Assembly (NCBI GenBank): GCA_022447585.1
Contig: JAKVAR010000006.1
Span: 124,001-188,000, forward strand
DNA from: Crocinitomicaceae bacterium
Lineage (GTDB): Bacteria > Bacteroidota > Bacteroidia > Flavobacteriales_D > Crocinitomicaceae
DNA length: 64,000 nt
Direction: 5' to 3'
Shown here piece by piece: positions 28,541 to 38,730 of this stretch. Each line of letters begins with the position of its first letter. Within the stretch, counting starts at the first letter, position 1. The position numbers and the translations under genes were made by a program. The notes beneath the pieces are model-generated. The model was given only the letters and a program-made list of their open reading frames with translations, was not told the DNA's origin and did not search any database.

Positions 28541-29668
28541 ATGTCCAAACTTCCGAATGTAGGTACAACAATATTCACAACCATGTCAAAGTTGGCCAAC
28601 GATACTGGTGCTATTAATCTTTCACAGGGATTTCCTAATTTTCCTGTAGATTCTAAACTAGTAGAAATTCTTCGTCAAAAAGCAAATGAGAATGTTCATC
28701 AATATATGCCGATGACAGGATTTCCTGAGTTGATGATAAAAATTAGAGGACTGGTTGAATCTTCATATGGTAGAAAAGTAAATACAAGCAAAGAGCTACT
28801 AGTAGCTGCTGGAGCAACCCAAGCAATTTTTACAACAATACTGGCTTTAGTGGATAAGGGAGAAGAGGTGATTGTTTTAGATCCAAGTTATGACTGTTAC
28901 GAACCAGCAATCATTCTAGCCGGAGGAAAATCGACAAGAATTTCATTGAATGAAGAATTCTTACCAGACTGGGATTTGATAAACTCGACAGTTACAAATA
29001 AAACCAGAATGCTCATCATTAATTCTCCGCACAACCCGTCTGGTCGTGTTTGGAAAAATGAAGACATTAAGCAGCTTGAATTATTAATGGAGCGTTATCC
29101 TCAACTATTACTTCTGTCGGATGAGGTTTATGAATACATTTCATTTGAGCAAAAGCACATTTCAATTCATTCTATCCCTTCACTTCGTGAGCGTTCAATT
29201 ATAGTTTCATCCTTTGGGAAAACGTTTCACATAACTGGCTGGAAAATGGGTTGTTTAGTAGCTCCTGAAAACTTAATGATTGAAATAAATAAAGTGCATC
29301 AATTCAATGTTTTTAGCGTTAATAGTGTTGCTCAAGCGACCTTAAGTACATACTTAGAGCATGTTAATGTTCAAGAGTTGGGGAGTTTTTATCAAACGAA
29401 ACGTGACTTGTTCCGCAAGCTGATGAGCAAATCAAAATTTCAATTACTCCCTTGTGAAGGAACCTATTTTCAAACTGTTGATTATTCCGCCATTTCTAAA
29501 ATGAATGATGTTGAATTTTGTAAACAATTGACTACAGACCACGGAGTAGCAGCTATCCCTGTTTCAGTTTTCAACGATTCAGGAAAAGATCAAAATATTA
29601 TCCGATTCTGTTTCGCTAAAGACGATGAAACAATTATAAAAGCCACAGACTTATTATGCAAAATTTAA
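28541..29668 (+). CDS. Pyridoxal-phosphate aminotransferase, methionine/glutamine type (YbdL/KAT-like)
   Basis: This is a fold-type I class I/II aminotransferase of 375 residues. The PLP lysine lies in SSFGKTFHITGWKMG, the cofactor aspartate/tyrosine region is LLSDEVYEYI, and NSPHNPSGRVW is the substrate-side motif. LSQGFPNFPVD at the N-terminus is characteristic of the methionine aminotransferase/kynurenine-aminotransferase-like subgroup. Its 3' end overlaps an omega-amidase gene by 13 bp. The pair fits the glutamine transaminase-omega-amidase route, in which a keto acid such as KMTB is aminated at glutamine's expense and the ketoglutaramate product is hydrolysed. Exact amino-group donor unproven. 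Confidence 0.88.
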   Translation: MSKLPNVGTTIFTTMSKLANDTGAINLSQGFPNFPVDSKLVEILRQKANENVHQYMPMTGFPELMIKIRGLVESSYGRKVNTSKELLVAAGATQAIFTTILALVDKGEEVIVLDPSYDCYEPAIILAGGKSTRISLNEEFLPDWDLINSTVTNKTRMLIINSPHNPSGRVWKNEDIKQLELLMERYPQLLLLSDEVYEYISFEQKHISIHSIPSLRERSIIVSSFGKTFHITGWKMGCLVAPENLMIEINKVHQFNVFSVNSVAQATLSTYLEHVNVQELGSFYQTKRDLFRKLMSKSKFQLLPCEGTYFQTVDYSAISKMNDVEFCKQLTTDHGVAAIPVSVFNDSGKDQNIIRFCFAKDDETIIKATDLLCKI

Positions 29669-30426
29669 AAGTCACTTTAGTTCAAGCGGATCAAATTTGG
29701 GAGGATAAAGAGGCCAACTGTAGAAATTACGATCGCCTGTTGACTGGTATTGATACTGACCTCATTGTTCTTCCTGAAATGTTTCAGACGGGGTTTAGTA
29801 TGAATGTAAATAGTCTTTCAGAAGATTACGGATCAAGTAATAGTATAGAATGGTTACAAGGTATTTCTAAAGAAAAAGACGCTGCAATCTATACATCTTT
29901 AATACTAAAAGACGGTTCAGATATATATAATCGCGGTGTGTTTATAAAGCCATCGGGAGAAATTGAGACATATGATAAAAGAAAGTCTTTTGGACTCGCT
30001 GGAGAAGATCATTTTTTTTCTGCAGGAAAATCTGAAACGATTGTAAACTACAAAGGTTGGAACATACAACTTCAGATTTGTTATGATCTGAGATTCCCCG
30101 AAATAGTAAGAAATCGTATTCTTTCCAACCAAAAGCCTGCTTATGACGTTATCCTTTATGTTGCTAACTGGCCAGCTAAACGAAGCCTACATTGGAATAC
30201 ACTGTTAAACGCTAGAGCGATTGAGAATCAATCTTTTGTGATTGGTGTAAATAGGGTTGGACAAGATCAAAAAGGTCATCAATATACGGGAGATTCCAAA
30301 ATGATTAGTCCTTTAGGTGAAGAACAACCTTTGACAAAAAATAATGAAGAGATTAAAACATTTGTTCTAGAAATGAATGTTTTAGAAGAAATCCGTGAAA
30401 TGTTACCGTTTTTAAAGGATCGGTAG
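29656..30426 (+). CDS. Nitrilase-family omega-amidase (Nit2/YafV-like)
   Basis: This 256-residue carbon-nitrogen hydrolase shows the Glu-Lys-Cys catalytic triad: Glu in LPEMFQTGFSM, Lys in YDKRKSFGLAGED, and Cys in QICYDLRFPE. Nit2-type enzymes hydrolyse alpha-ketoglutaramate to 2-oxoglutarate and ammonia, consistent with the overlapping aminotransferase gene. Length and motif spacing are normal. It is the last gene of this two-gene unit, since a new promoter follows before the T9SS cargo gene. Confidence 0.9.
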   Translation: MQNLKVTLVQADQIWEDKEANCRNYDRLLTGIDTDLIVLPEMFQTGFSMNVNSLSEDYGSSNSIEWLQGISKEKDAAIYTSLILKDGSDIYNRGVFIKPSGEIETYDKRKSFGLAGEDHFFSAGKSETIVNYKGWNIQLQICYDLRFPEIVRNRILSNQKPAYDVILYVANWPAKRSLHWNTLLNARAIENQSFVIGVNRVGQDQKGHQYTGDSKMISPLGEEQPLTKNNEEIKTFVLEMNVLEEIREMLPFLKDR

Positions 30427-30452
30427 AAAACACTGTTTTAACTGTAGTGACA

Positions 30453-30477
30453 TTGTTCTCAGTTTCATGTATATTTG
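30453..30477 (+). promoter_or_regulatory. Candidate strong promoter of the T9SS cargo gene
   Basis: TATATTTG (30470-30477) is an exact TAnnTTTG box and ends 21 bp before the ATG. A TTG at 30453-30455 lies upstream but at shorter spacing (14 bp) than usual. A good promoter fits the uniform, repetitive codon choice of the gene behind it. Confidence 0.5.
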
Positions 30478-30498
30478 TATCACTTAATAAATTAAATT

Positions 30499-32376
30499 AT
30501 GAAAAAAATCTACTTAAGTTTAGTACTTGGAGGTCTTTGTTTCGGTACTGCTACCGCACAAAATGCTACTCCAACAAATTTACTAAACAACTTTTCAACT
30601 GAACTGAACCCTGTAACTACTCCAAATTATGGGGTAAAAGCTGGTGTTGAGATTTGGTCTAACGACTTCGACACTCCTACTGACTGGACTATTGACAACG
30701 ATGGTATTACTGGAGCTGATCACGGATGGGACATTGGTTCTACAAGTCAAGGATGGTGGTCTGCTAACGGTATTACTTCTACTTCAGGTGGTAACTATGC
30801 TGAAGTTCAAAATGGTGATCCAACAGTTACTCCAGGAACGCAAGAATTAGGTGTAGCTTATACGTTAACTTTAGCTTCTCCTATTGATATTCCTAACTTA
30901 CCAGGAAACACTTCTGGTGATGCGGTAACTCTACAATTCGAAGAGTTTGGTGCGCGTTTCTACGATAACCAAGAAGTTCAAGTTTCTACTGATGGAACTA
31001 CATGGACTACTGTTCGTAACAACTCTGCATACTCTCAATTAACTAATTCTGGTGGTGCTGCATACGCGAACCCTGAAACAGTTCAAGTTAACCTTGCACC
31101 TTTCATCGCAGGTAATGCAAACTCTGTATGGATCCGTTTCTCTTGGACTTCTGAGTTCCCAGCTGAAACTAACCCTAATGCATGGGTAGCTTACGGTTGG
31201 TACATTGACGATGTTAAACTTTTCACAAACCCGGATGATGATTTAGCTTTGTGGTCTGCTTACATTGCTGGTGAAAACAACTCTGGTTCTGAGTATGGTA
31301 TTACTCCTGCTGACCAAGTTGATGCTAACTGGGCTATTGGTGGTAGAGCATTTAACAATGGTGTTAATGATCAAACTAACTTAGATTTAACTGCTGATTT
31401 TACAGCGTTTACAGCTACAGCAACTGAAGCTTCTTTAGTTTCTGGAGATACTGTTGATATGGAAACTATTGATCCATTAACTTTAACTCCTGCTGTATAT
31501 ACTGGTACTTACACATTAACTTCTGATGGTGAGACTGGTGGTACAGAGTTCGCAAACAACACTTTAACTAGAACTTTCGAAATTTCTCAAGCTTGGGATC
31601 AAACTGCTGACCAAACTGGTGTTTACGCACTAGATGGTATTGGTGTTTACCCAAATCCTAGTGTTTCTTCTCTAGGTTCTGCCTCTTTTACAGGTGCTGA
31701 AGATGGATTAGTTTTAGCTACGTTATACCACATTAAAAATACAACACCTATTTCAGGGGTTCGTTTAATGTTAAATGCTAACTCTGTAGCCGGCGGAGAA
31801 ATTTATGGTTCTATTAAAGATACTACAACTTTCTGGGCGAATGACATGACTTCATTGTTTAATACAGCTCCTGTTGTTTTAACAGCTGCTGATATTTCTG
31901 CTGGTTATGTAGATGCTTTATTTCCTGCTGTAGCTACATTAAACCCTGGTGTTTATTATGCTGCTGCTGAATTATACAGTAATGCTGGTGCATCTCACAT
32001 TAGAATTGCTGATGATGAAACAGTTGATCAACCATTTGATGCTTCTGCTATCTACATCCCAGGTGATCAATCTTATACTAACGGTACTGCTATCGGTATT
32101 AGATTATTAACGGGTAACGGTGTTATTGGTTTAGACGAAAACACATTAGAAGGTGTTTCTGTATACCCTAACCCATCAGAAGGTATGCTAAACATTTCTA
32201 ACGAGAACAACACAACTAACACAATTACTGTTTACAACATGGTTGGTAAAGTTGTTTTATCTAGAACTGCTAATGCATCAACTACTATTAACTTAGCTGC
32301 TCAAGGAACAGGAGTTTATATGGTAGAGGTTGCAAATGAAAACGGATCTTTCGTAGAAAGAGTTGTTATCAAATAA
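30499..32376 (+). CDS. Secreted protein with T9SS type A sorting domain, probably abundant
   Basis: The 625-residue protein has a signal peptide (cleavage near TATAQ). Residues about 50-245 look like a carbohydrate-binding or MAM-like jelly roll (SNDFDTPTDWTIDNDG, YGWYIDDVKLF) of the choice-of-anchor J kind. The middle resembles beta-sandwich repeats, and the last about 75 residues are a type A sorting domain (VSVYPNPSEGMLNIS to VERVVIK). Codon use is strikingly uniform (GGT, GCT, ACT, AAC), which suggests high expression. It has its own promoter and terminator and would be exported to the cell surface or medium by T9SS. No catalytic motif is seen. Confidence 0.85.
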   Translation: MKKIYLSLVLGGLCFGTATAQNATPTNLLNNFSTELNPVTTPNYGVKAGVEIWSNDFDTPTDWTIDNDGITGADHGWDIGSTSQGWWSANGITSTSGGNYAEVQNGDPTVTPGTQELGVAYTLTLASPIDIPNLPGNTSGDAVTLQFEEFGARFYDNQEVQVSTDGTTWTTVRNNSAYSQLTNSGGAAYANPETVQVNLAPFIAGNANSVWIRFSWTSEFPAETNPNAWVAYGWYIDDVKLFTNPDDDLALWSAYIAGENNSGSEYGITPADQVDANWAIGGRAFNNGVNDQTNLDLTADFTAFTATATEASLVSGDTVDMETIDPLTLTPAVYTGTYTLTSDGETGGTEFANNTLTRTFEISQAWDQTADQTGVYALDGIGVYPNPSVSSLGSASFTGAEDGLVLATLYHIKNTTPISGVRLMLNANSVAGGEIYGSIKDTTTFWANDMTSLFNTAPVVLTAADISAGYVDALFPAVATLNPGVYYAAAELYSNAGASHIRIADDETVDQPFDASAIYIPGDQSYTNGTAIGIRLLTGNGVIGLDENTLEGVSVYPNPSEGMLNISNENNTTNTITVYNMVGKVVLSRTANASTTINLAAQGTGVYMVEVANENGSFVERVVIK

Positions 32377-32414
32377 GAATGAAACACTGACGTAAAGTCA
32401 ATTCATTAATATTG

Positions 32415-32448
32415 AAACCGGGAAGATTAGTCTTTCCGGTTTTTTTTT
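32415..32448 (+). terminator. Intrinsic terminator of the T9SS cargo gene
   Basis: AAACCGGGAAGA and TCTTTCCGGTTT form a 12-bp stem with one G-T wobble around a TTAG loop, followed by six further T residues. It lies 38 bp after the stop codon. Confidence 0.9.
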
Positions 32449-32464
32449 GCCTTACTTTGTTTGA

Positions 32465-32893
32465 ATGGATTATTTGGAGTTCGGGTATTTTGGATTGTTT
32501 GCCGTTTGCTTTCTAGCAGCGACTATCCTCCCGTTCACTTCAGAAGGAATTCTTTTGTTGTTTCTAGCTTCGGGTTTTGACCCAACTACTTCTTTTATTG
32601 TTGCCACCATTGGAAACACACTGGGAGGGTTGACCAACTACCTGTTGGGGATGATAGGTAATCCTAAACGCATTGAATCTCTTTTCAAAAACAAAAAACG
32701 CCATGCCCGTTTTGAGCAGCTCATTGAACAATATGGATATTGGCTTGGACTTATTTCTTGGGTGCCAATAATTGGTGATCCATTGACTGTTTTACTTGGA
32801 TTCTTCCGTGTGAAATTTTGGCCTTTTTTAATATTAATGATACTTGCCAAATTCTTAAGATACTTCCTCATTATTTTTATTTGGAATTCTTAG
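32465..32893 (+). CDS. YqaA/VTT-domain small membrane protein
   Basis: The 142-residue protein has four hydrophobic segments and the YqaA-type pattern: LAATILPFTSEGILLLF near the start, ATIGNTLGGLTNYLLG in the middle and WVPIIGDPLTVLLGFFR, which resembles the DedA/VTT re-entrant loop. Homologues are inner-membrane proteins related to lipid scramblase/flippase-like DedA proteins; the substrate is not known for YqaA. It starts 17 bp after the terminator of the previous gene, with a near-consensus TTACTTTG five bases before its ATG. Confidence 0.82.
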   Translation: MDYLEFGYFGLFAVCFLAATILPFTSEGILLLFLASGFDPTTSFIVATIGNTLGGLTNYLLGMIGNPKRIESLFKNKKRHARFEQLIEQYGYWLGLISWVPIIGDPLTVLLGFFRVKFWPFLILMILAKFLRYFLIIFIWNS

Positions 32894-32951
32894 ATTTCAG
32901 ATTGCCCTCAACTAATTCATTTTACCGATATTTGTCAAAAAATTAAGCTTT

Positions 32952-33956
32952 ATGTCAAAACTTACGACCCTGCATGAATTTATCATGGACAGACAATCTG
33001 AATTCAAATATGCAACGGGTGAACTCTCCAGGTTATTGAGTGATATTGCTGTCGCCTCTAAATTGGTTAGTAAGGATGTGCGTAGAGCTGGGTTAATGGA
33101 AGATATTTTAGGTGCTCATGGCAGTACTAATATCCAAGGGGAAGAGCAACAAAACTTAGATGTTATTGCTGATAACGCATTTATCAATATTTTTAAAGCT
33201 GGTGGTGAAGTTTGTGGAATTGCTTCTGAAGAGAACGATGATTTCATGCCTTTTACTTCTGAATTCTCTAAAAAAGGGAAATACGTTGTTCTTTTCGATC
33301 CTTTAGATGGTTCTTCAAACATTGATGTAAACGTTTCAATCGGAACTATTTTCTCTATTTACAGAAGAAAAAGTGAAATCGGAACAGAAGCTACAATCGA
33401 TGATATGTTACAACCTGGTGATGATCAAATTGCTGCTGGTTATGTGCTCTACGGTTCATCTACTATGCTAGTTTATACGACTGGAAAAGGAGTTAATGGA
33501 TTTACATTAGACCCATCCATTGGTGAGTTTTGCTTATCTCATCCTGACATGAAAATGCCAGAAAAAGGTCGTATTTATGCCATGAACGAAGGAAACGTGA
33601 ACATTTGCGAACCTGGAATTAAACAATACATCGAAACCTATTGCCAACAAACGTTACCTGGTGCTAGTCGTCCATACTCTGGAAGATACATCGGTTCTTT
33701 AGTAGCAGATTTCCATAGAAACCTAATCAAAGGTGGAATTTACATCTACCCAGATACAACTACGGATCCAGAAGGAAAATTACGTTTGTTATACGAATGT
33801 AATCCTTTAGCTTTCATCGCTGAACAAGCTGGTGGATTGGCAACAAACGGTCGTGAGCGTGTATTGAGTATTAAGCCAGAAAGATTGCACCAACGTGTTT
33901 CTTACTTCGTAGGTTCTAAAACGATGATGGAGCAAGCAATGAGCTTCATGAAATAA
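32952..33956 (+). CDS. fbp: Class 1 fructose-1,6-bisphosphatase
   Basis: Fbp removes the 1-phosphate from fructose-1,6-bisphosphate in gluconeogenesis. The 334-residue length is standard. The metal site [22 protein letters not shown], the upstream GEEQQNLD motif, SEENDD and the C-terminal [15 protein letters not shown] with G-x-E-x-VL are all present. It is followed 5 bp later by mfd. Control is not visible in the sequence. Confidence 0.97.
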   Translation: MSKLTTLHEFIMDRQSEFKYATGELSRLLSDIAVASKLVSKDVRRAGLMEDILGAHGSTNIQGEEQQNLDVIADNAFINIFKAGGEVCGIASEENDDFMPFTSEFSKKGKYVVLFDPLDGSSNIDVNVSIGTIFSIYRRKSEIGTEATIDDMLQPGDDQIAAGYVLYGSSTMLVYTTGKGVNGFTLDPSIGEFCLSHPDMKMPEKGRIYAMNEGNVNICEPGIKQYIETYCQQTLPGASRPYSGRYIGSLVADFHRNLIKGGIYIYPDTTTDPEGKLRLLYECNPLAFIAEQAGGLATNGRERVLSIKPERLHQRVSYFVGSKTMMEQAMSFMK

Positions 33957-33961
33957 AATCA

Positions 33962-36900
33962 ATGGACGTAAAAGAGTTAAAATCAGTCTTTTCAAAGTCC
34001 GAACAAATTGATTCGACAGCGAACAAGCTGCAAATTATTGGTTCAAAAATTAAATGGTCTGGCCAAGTCGGATCTTCTAAATCTATTTGTGCGTCTTGCG
34101 TTGCTGAACAAGCTCCTGGAAATCATGTTTTTATTCTTGAAGACAAAGAACAGGCCGCTTATTTTTTAAATGACATTGAAGGTTTAAATCCTTCCAACCC
34201 GAACGTACTTTTTTACCCGGCATCTTATCGAGTTCCTTATGAACTGGAAAAGACAGACAACGCAAATGTTGTTGCGCGTGCTGAGGTTCTCGAGAAAATA
34301 AGTAAAGGAAGAAATACATGGGTTGTGACATACCCCAAAGCACTTTTTGAAAAGGTTCCTTCTGAAAAGAACTTAGTTAAGAGTACGCTAAAAGTAGAAG
34401 TCTCGAAAGCCTATTCGATTGATTTTATCAACGAGACACTTCAAGAAGAAGGGTTTGAACGCGTAGATTTTGTTTATGAGCCAGGACAATTTTCCATTCG
34501 TGGTGGAATCGTAGATGTATTCTCATTTTCAAACGACCATCCGTACAGAATTGAATTTTTTGGGGATGAAGTAGAAAGTATTCGAACGTTTGATGCGAGT
34601 ACACAATTGTCAATCAATACCCATAAACACTTCAACATCGTTCCGAATATCCAAGGCGACATGATTCGTCAAGGGAACGTTTCAATCTTTGACTTTGTTG
34701 GAGAAAACGTCACAGTTTGGGTTTCATCAGTAGACCAGATTAAGAGTCAAATTGACAAGGAATATAAGAAAGCCGTTAAAATTTACGATAAGTTAGATAC
34801 CGCAACGGTTCCGACAATTCCAGCTGATTTATTCTTGCACCCTTCGGATTTAGACAAGACATTAGAGGCTTATTCGGTTATTGAGTTTGGATCAGATCAG
34901 TATTTCAAAAATGCCGATGTAATTGACTTCAATTTTACACCACAGCCAAGTTTTAACAAGAACTTTGACATTCTAGCTGAGGATTTAGTGAATCGCAAAA
35001 AAGCAGGTTCAACGAATTTAATTTTCTCGAATCAGCCAAAACAAATAGATCGTTTAGAGCAAATATTTGCTGACATCAATAAAGAAGTAAACTTCCAGCC
35101 AATTCACATTGCTTTGCATGAAGGTTTTATTTCAAAAGACAATAAACTTGTTTGCTATACAGACCATCAAATCTTTGAGCGTTACCATCGCTTTAGATTA
35201 AAAGAAGGGTTTCGTCAGGCAAAACAGGCAATTACACTTAAAGAGCTTTACGATTTACAACGAGGGGATTATGTAACGCATATTGACCATGGAGTCGGTA
35301 AATTCTCTGGATTGGAAACAATTGATGTGAATGGAAAACCGCAAGAGGCTATTCGTTTACTTTATCGCGACAATGATGTTTTATACGTAGGTATTCACTC
35401 TCTGCACCGTATCTCTAAGTTTACAAGTAAAGATGGTGTTGCTCCAAAAATGAACAAGCTTGGTACTCAGACTTGGGCCAACCTTAAGAAAAAGACTAAA
35501 AATAAGATTAAGGAACTTGCTTTCGATCTTATCAAATTATACGCTAAACGTAAATCTCAACCTGGATTTGCTTATAGCGAAGATTCTTATTTACAGAATG
35601 AACTAGAAGCTTCATTTATGTATGAGGATACTCCGGATCAATTGAAAGCAACAATTGCCGTTAAGGAAGACATGGAGTCGAAAACTCCAATGGATCGATT
35701 GGTATGTGGTGATGTTGGATTCGGTAAAACTGAAATTGCGATTCGTGCAGCATTTAAAGCGGTTGCCGATAATAAGCAAGTTGCGATGTTGGTTCCAACT
35801 ACGATTCTTTCACTTCAACACTACAGAAGTTTCAAAGAACGATTGAAAGATTTCCCTTGCACTGTGGATTACATCAATCGTTTTAAAACAGCAAAGCAAG
35901 TAACCGAGACTTTAAAGAAACTTGCCGCTGGAGAAATAGACATCTTAATTGGTACGCATGCGATTGTAGCAAATCGGGTAAAGTTCAATGACCTTGGACT
36001 AATGATTATTGATGAGGAGCAAAAATTTGGTGTTTCGGTCAAAGATAAATTAAAGACCCTAAGAGCAACGGTGGACACATTAACGCTTACGGCAACTCCT
36101 ATTCCAAGAACACTCCAGTTTTCATTGATGGGTGCAAGAGATTTAAGTATCATCAATACACCCCCACCAAATAGACAACCTGTTTTAACGGAAGTTGTAA
36201 CCTTTGATGAAGAAATGATTCGAGATGCCGTTTCGTATGAAGTAAGTCGTGGTGGACAAGTATTTTTCGTTCACAACAGACTTCAAAACATCATGGAAAT
36301 TTCGGGAATGCTACAACGTTTGTGTCCTGGAATTCGCGTTGGAATTGGTCATGGTCAAATGGACGGGAAAGAGCTAGAGAAAATCATGATGGGATTCATT
36401 AATCATGAGTACGATGTACTTCTAGCTACAACAATTATTGAATCTGGAATTGATATTTCAAACGCAAATACGATTATCATTAATCAAGCTAACAATTTTG
36501 GAATTAGCGATTTACACCAGCTAAGAGGTCGTGTTGGTAGATCCAATAAGAAAGGATTCTGTTACCTCATTGCACCTTCACAAAGCACAATGACTTCGGA
36601 AGCGAGAAAGCGATTAGACGCCTTGGTTCAATTTTCAGATTTAGGGTCTGGCTTCAATATCGCCATGAAGGATTTAGATATTCGTGGAGCTGGAAACATG
36701 CTTGGTGGAGAACAAAGCGGGTTCATTGCAGATATCGGATTTGAAATGTATCAGAAAATTCTGAACGAAGCAATTGATGAACTTCGTGAAGGTGAATTCA
36801 AAGAATTATTTGAAGATCGAAACAGTGATAACCTTACTTCATTCGTGAAGGATTGTATCCTTGAAACAGATTTAGAAGTTCGTATTCCAGATGATTACGT

Positions 36901-37303
36901 GAATAGTGTTGCTGAACGATTGAGTCTATATCAACAAATGGATAACGTTAAAAACGAAGAAGAACTTACTGTTTTCGTTCAGCAATTGGAAGATCGATTT
37001 GGTCCTATTCCTAAACCAGTTGAAGAATTAATTCTTTCTTTCAAGTTGCGTTGGTTAGCTCAAGAAATTGGAGTTGAAAAATTGGTGCTGAAATCGAATA
37101 AAATGATTGGTTACTTCATTGCGAACCCGCAATCTAAATATTACGAGTCACCGGTTTTCACAAAAGTCTTAGACTTCATGCAAAAGCATCCAATGGAAGT
37201 TAAGTTGAGCGAGAAGAACGATCGTTTAAGAATCATCTATTCTGACGTACTTTCCTTAACCGATGCCTTCAGCAGGTTAGATCGTGTGTTAAAACCAAGT
37301 TAA
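33962..37303 (+). CDS. mfd: Transcription-repair coupling factor
   Basis: Mfd removes stalled RNA polymerase from DNA lesions and recruits UvrA. The 1113-residue protein has the UvrB-homology region (about 20-300, with RGGIVDVF), the RNA-polymerase-interacting CarD-like domain (about 425-500, GDYVTHIDHGVGKFSGLE), then a RecG-like translocase: Walker A CGDVGFGKTE (about 583), IIDEEQKFGV for the DEEQ box, TATPIPRTLQ, ATTIIESGIDI and QLRGRVGRS. The C-terminal TRCF domain follows. All motor motifs are intact. Confidence 0.97.
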   Translation: MDVKELKSVFSKSEQIDSTANKLQIIGSKIKWSGQVGSSKSICASCVAEQAPGNHVFILEDKEQAAYFLNDIEGLNPSNPNVLFYPASYRVPYELEKTDNANVVARAEVLEKISKGRNTWVVTYPKALFEKVPSEKNLVKSTLKVEVSKAYSIDFINETLQEEGFERVDFVYEPGQFSIRGGIVDVFSFSNDHPYRIEFFGDEVESIRTFDASTQLSINTHKHFNIVPNIQGDMIRQGNVSIFDFVGENVTVWVSSVDQIKSQIDKEYKKAVKIYDKLDTATVPTIPADLFLHPSDLDKTLEAYSVIEFGSDQYFKNADVIDFNFTPQPSFNKNFDILAEDLVNRKKAGSTNLIFSNQPKQIDRLEQIFADINKEVNFQPIHIALHEGFISKDNKLVCYTDHQIFERYHRFRLKEGFRQAKQAITLKELYDLQRGDYVTHIDHGVGKFSGLETIDVNGKPQEAIRLLYRDNDVLYVGIHSLHRISKFTSKDGVAPKMNKLGTQTWANLKKKTKNKIKELAFDLIKLYAKRKSQPGFAYSEDSYLQNELEASFMYEDTPDQLKATIAVKEDMESKTPMDRLVCGDVGFGKTEIAIRAAFKAVADNKQVAMLVPTTILSLQHYRSFKERLKDFPCTVDYINRFKTAKQVTETLKKLAAGEIDILIGTHAIVANRVKFNDLGLMIIDEEQKFGVSVKDKLKTLRATVDTLTLTATPIPRTLQFSLMGARDLSIINTPPPNRQPVLTEVVTFDEEMIRDAVSYEVSRGGQVFFVHNRLQNIMEISGMLQRLCPGIRVGIGHGQMDGKELEKIMMGFINHEYDVLLATTIIESGIDISNANTIIINQANNFGISDLHQLRGRVGRSNKKGFCYLIAPSQSTMTSEARKRLDALVQFSDLGSGFNIAMKDLDIRGAGNMLGGEQSGFIADIGFEMYQKILNEAIDELREGEFKELFEDRNSDNLTSFVKDCILETDLEVRIPDDYVNSVAERLSLYQQMDNVKNEEELTVFVQQLEDRFGPIPKPVEELILSFKLRWLAQEIGVEKLVLKSNKMIGYFIANPQSKYYESPVFTKVLDFMQKHPMEVKLSEKNDRLRIIYSDVLSLTDAFSRLDRVLKPS

Positions 37304-37608
37304 CTTTCTTCAATACTTTTTCCAGCAGATGAAAAAGAGAGAAGGTAAAACATTCGATTAGCAAGCGATAGTGCAGCGGCTAAAAATCTTGCGCTGCGAA
37401 TCTCATGATGCCTTCCACTTCTGAAAATTGACCTCTGCAATGATCGCTTCGCGCTTTTTTGATGTTCCCAATTTTTCATCTCGTTACAGTTTCACTCGGT
37501 TCAATGCGCAGTCAATTCATGAAAAATCCATTCGTTTGATATAGTAATCGATAATTGAATAGAAAATGAAGGCTAGCAACAGTCTACTTTTTCTGTTAAT
37601 TTTGAAAG
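37304..37608. other. Gene-free 305-bp spacer between mfd and the first glycosyltransferase
   Basis: No ORF with coding character is visible on either strand. The middle is less AT-rich than the surroundings and contains short inverted motifs, e.g. GCAGCG (near 37373-37378) and CGCTGC (near 37392-37397). It may hold an interspersed repeat or a decayed sequence. At its right end TAATTTTG (37597-37604) matches the -7 promoter box only 4 bp before the next ATG. Confidence 0.5.
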
Positions 37609-38730
37609 ATGTCAAAAACGCCAAGGGCAATTATTTCTGTAACCAATGACTTGTACACCGATAATCGTGTACACAAAGTATGTCTATTCTTGTTAGATCA
37701 AGGCTATGATGTTTTGTTAGTTGGTAGAAAACGAAAATCGAGCGTAGAATTAGATCCAAGACCTTACCAAACCAAACGTATTAAGTTGAGATTTGAAACG
37801 GGAGCAAAATTTTATGCCTTCTTTAATTTAAGATTGTTCTTCTTCCTTTTATTCAAGAAAGCAGATATTTTAGTGGCTAATGATCTGGACACATTGTTGG
37901 CAAATTTTCTGGCGAAGAAGTTCAAATCAAAATGTCAATTGGCTTATGATTCTCACGAATATTTTACGGAAGTTCCAGAGCTCACAAGTCGACCAAAAAT
38001 TCAAACTATTTGGTTAAAAATTGAGCAATTCATCTTTCCAAAATTGAAAGATATTTACACCGTTAATAATTCAATTGCGAAAATATATTCAGATAAATAC
38101 AACAAGCAAATTAAGGTTGTTCGCAACATTTCAAAACTGTGGAAACCTTCATCCATTCAATCCAAAACCGAACTTGGGATTCCAGAAAACAAGAATTTAA
38201 TTATACTTCAAGGAGCTGGAATTAATGTTGATCGCGGCGCTGAAGAAGCAGTGGATGCCATGCAAAATGTTGATGGTGTTTTAATGATTGTTGGAGACGG
38301 AGATGTTGTTTCTGAGCTTAAAATTCGTGTAAAAGAGCTGAATATTGCGGAAAAAGTGATTTTTTATGGTAAAAAGCCATACAACGTGATGATGAATTAC
38401 ACGTATCATGCTGACATTGGACTAACGTTAGACAAGCCCTCCAACTTGAATTACCAGTTATCACTTCCGAATAAGGTTTTTGATTATATGCACACAGAAA
38501 CAGCTATAGTTGCCACTGAAATAAAAGAAGTCGCAGCGGTTGTTCGCCGACATAAAATTGGTCGTGTTTTAGAAGAGTTCACTCCGGAAGGATTAGCCAA
38601 AACGATTAATGATATTTTTAGCAATCAAGAAGAATTGAACCAATATAAATCAAACTGTAAGGCAGCCGCTCAACTGGAAAATTGGGAGACAGAAACGGAG
38701 GTTTTAAAATCAATTTATCCGCATGTCTAA
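37609..38730 (+). CDS. Glycosyltransferase, GT-B type (GT4-like)
   Basis: The 373-residue protein has a Rossmann-like N-terminal half (ISVTNDLYTDNRVHKV, VANDLDTLLANFL, YDSHEYFTEVPEL) and a C-terminal nucleotide-sugar-binding half (LIILQGAGINVDRGAEEAV, VGDGDV, FDYMHTETAIVATEI, GRVLEEFTPEGLA). This is the GT4/GT1 family layout. It lacks membrane segments. It overlaps the next glycosyltransferase gene by 8 bp, so the two probably act in one glycan pathway such as envelope polysaccharide; the sugars are unknown. Confidence 0.85.
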   Translation: MSKTPRAIISVTNDLYTDNRVHKVCLFLLDQGYDVLLVGRKRKSSVELDPRPYQTKRIKLRFETGAKFYAFFNLRLFFFLLFKKADILVANDLDTLLANFLAKKFKSKCQLAYDSHEYFTEVPELTSRPKIQTIWLKIEQFIFPKLKDIYTVNNSIAKIYSDKYNKQIKVVRNISKLWKPSSIQSKTELGIPENKNLIILQGAGINVDRGAEEAVDAMQNVDGVLMIVGDGDVVSELKIRVKELNIAEKVIFYGKKPYNVMMNYTYHADIGLTLDKPSNLNYQLSLPNKVFDYMHTETAIVATEIKEVAAVVRRHKIGRVLEEFTPEGLAKTINDIFSNQEELNQYKSNCKAAAQLENWETETEVLKSIYPHV

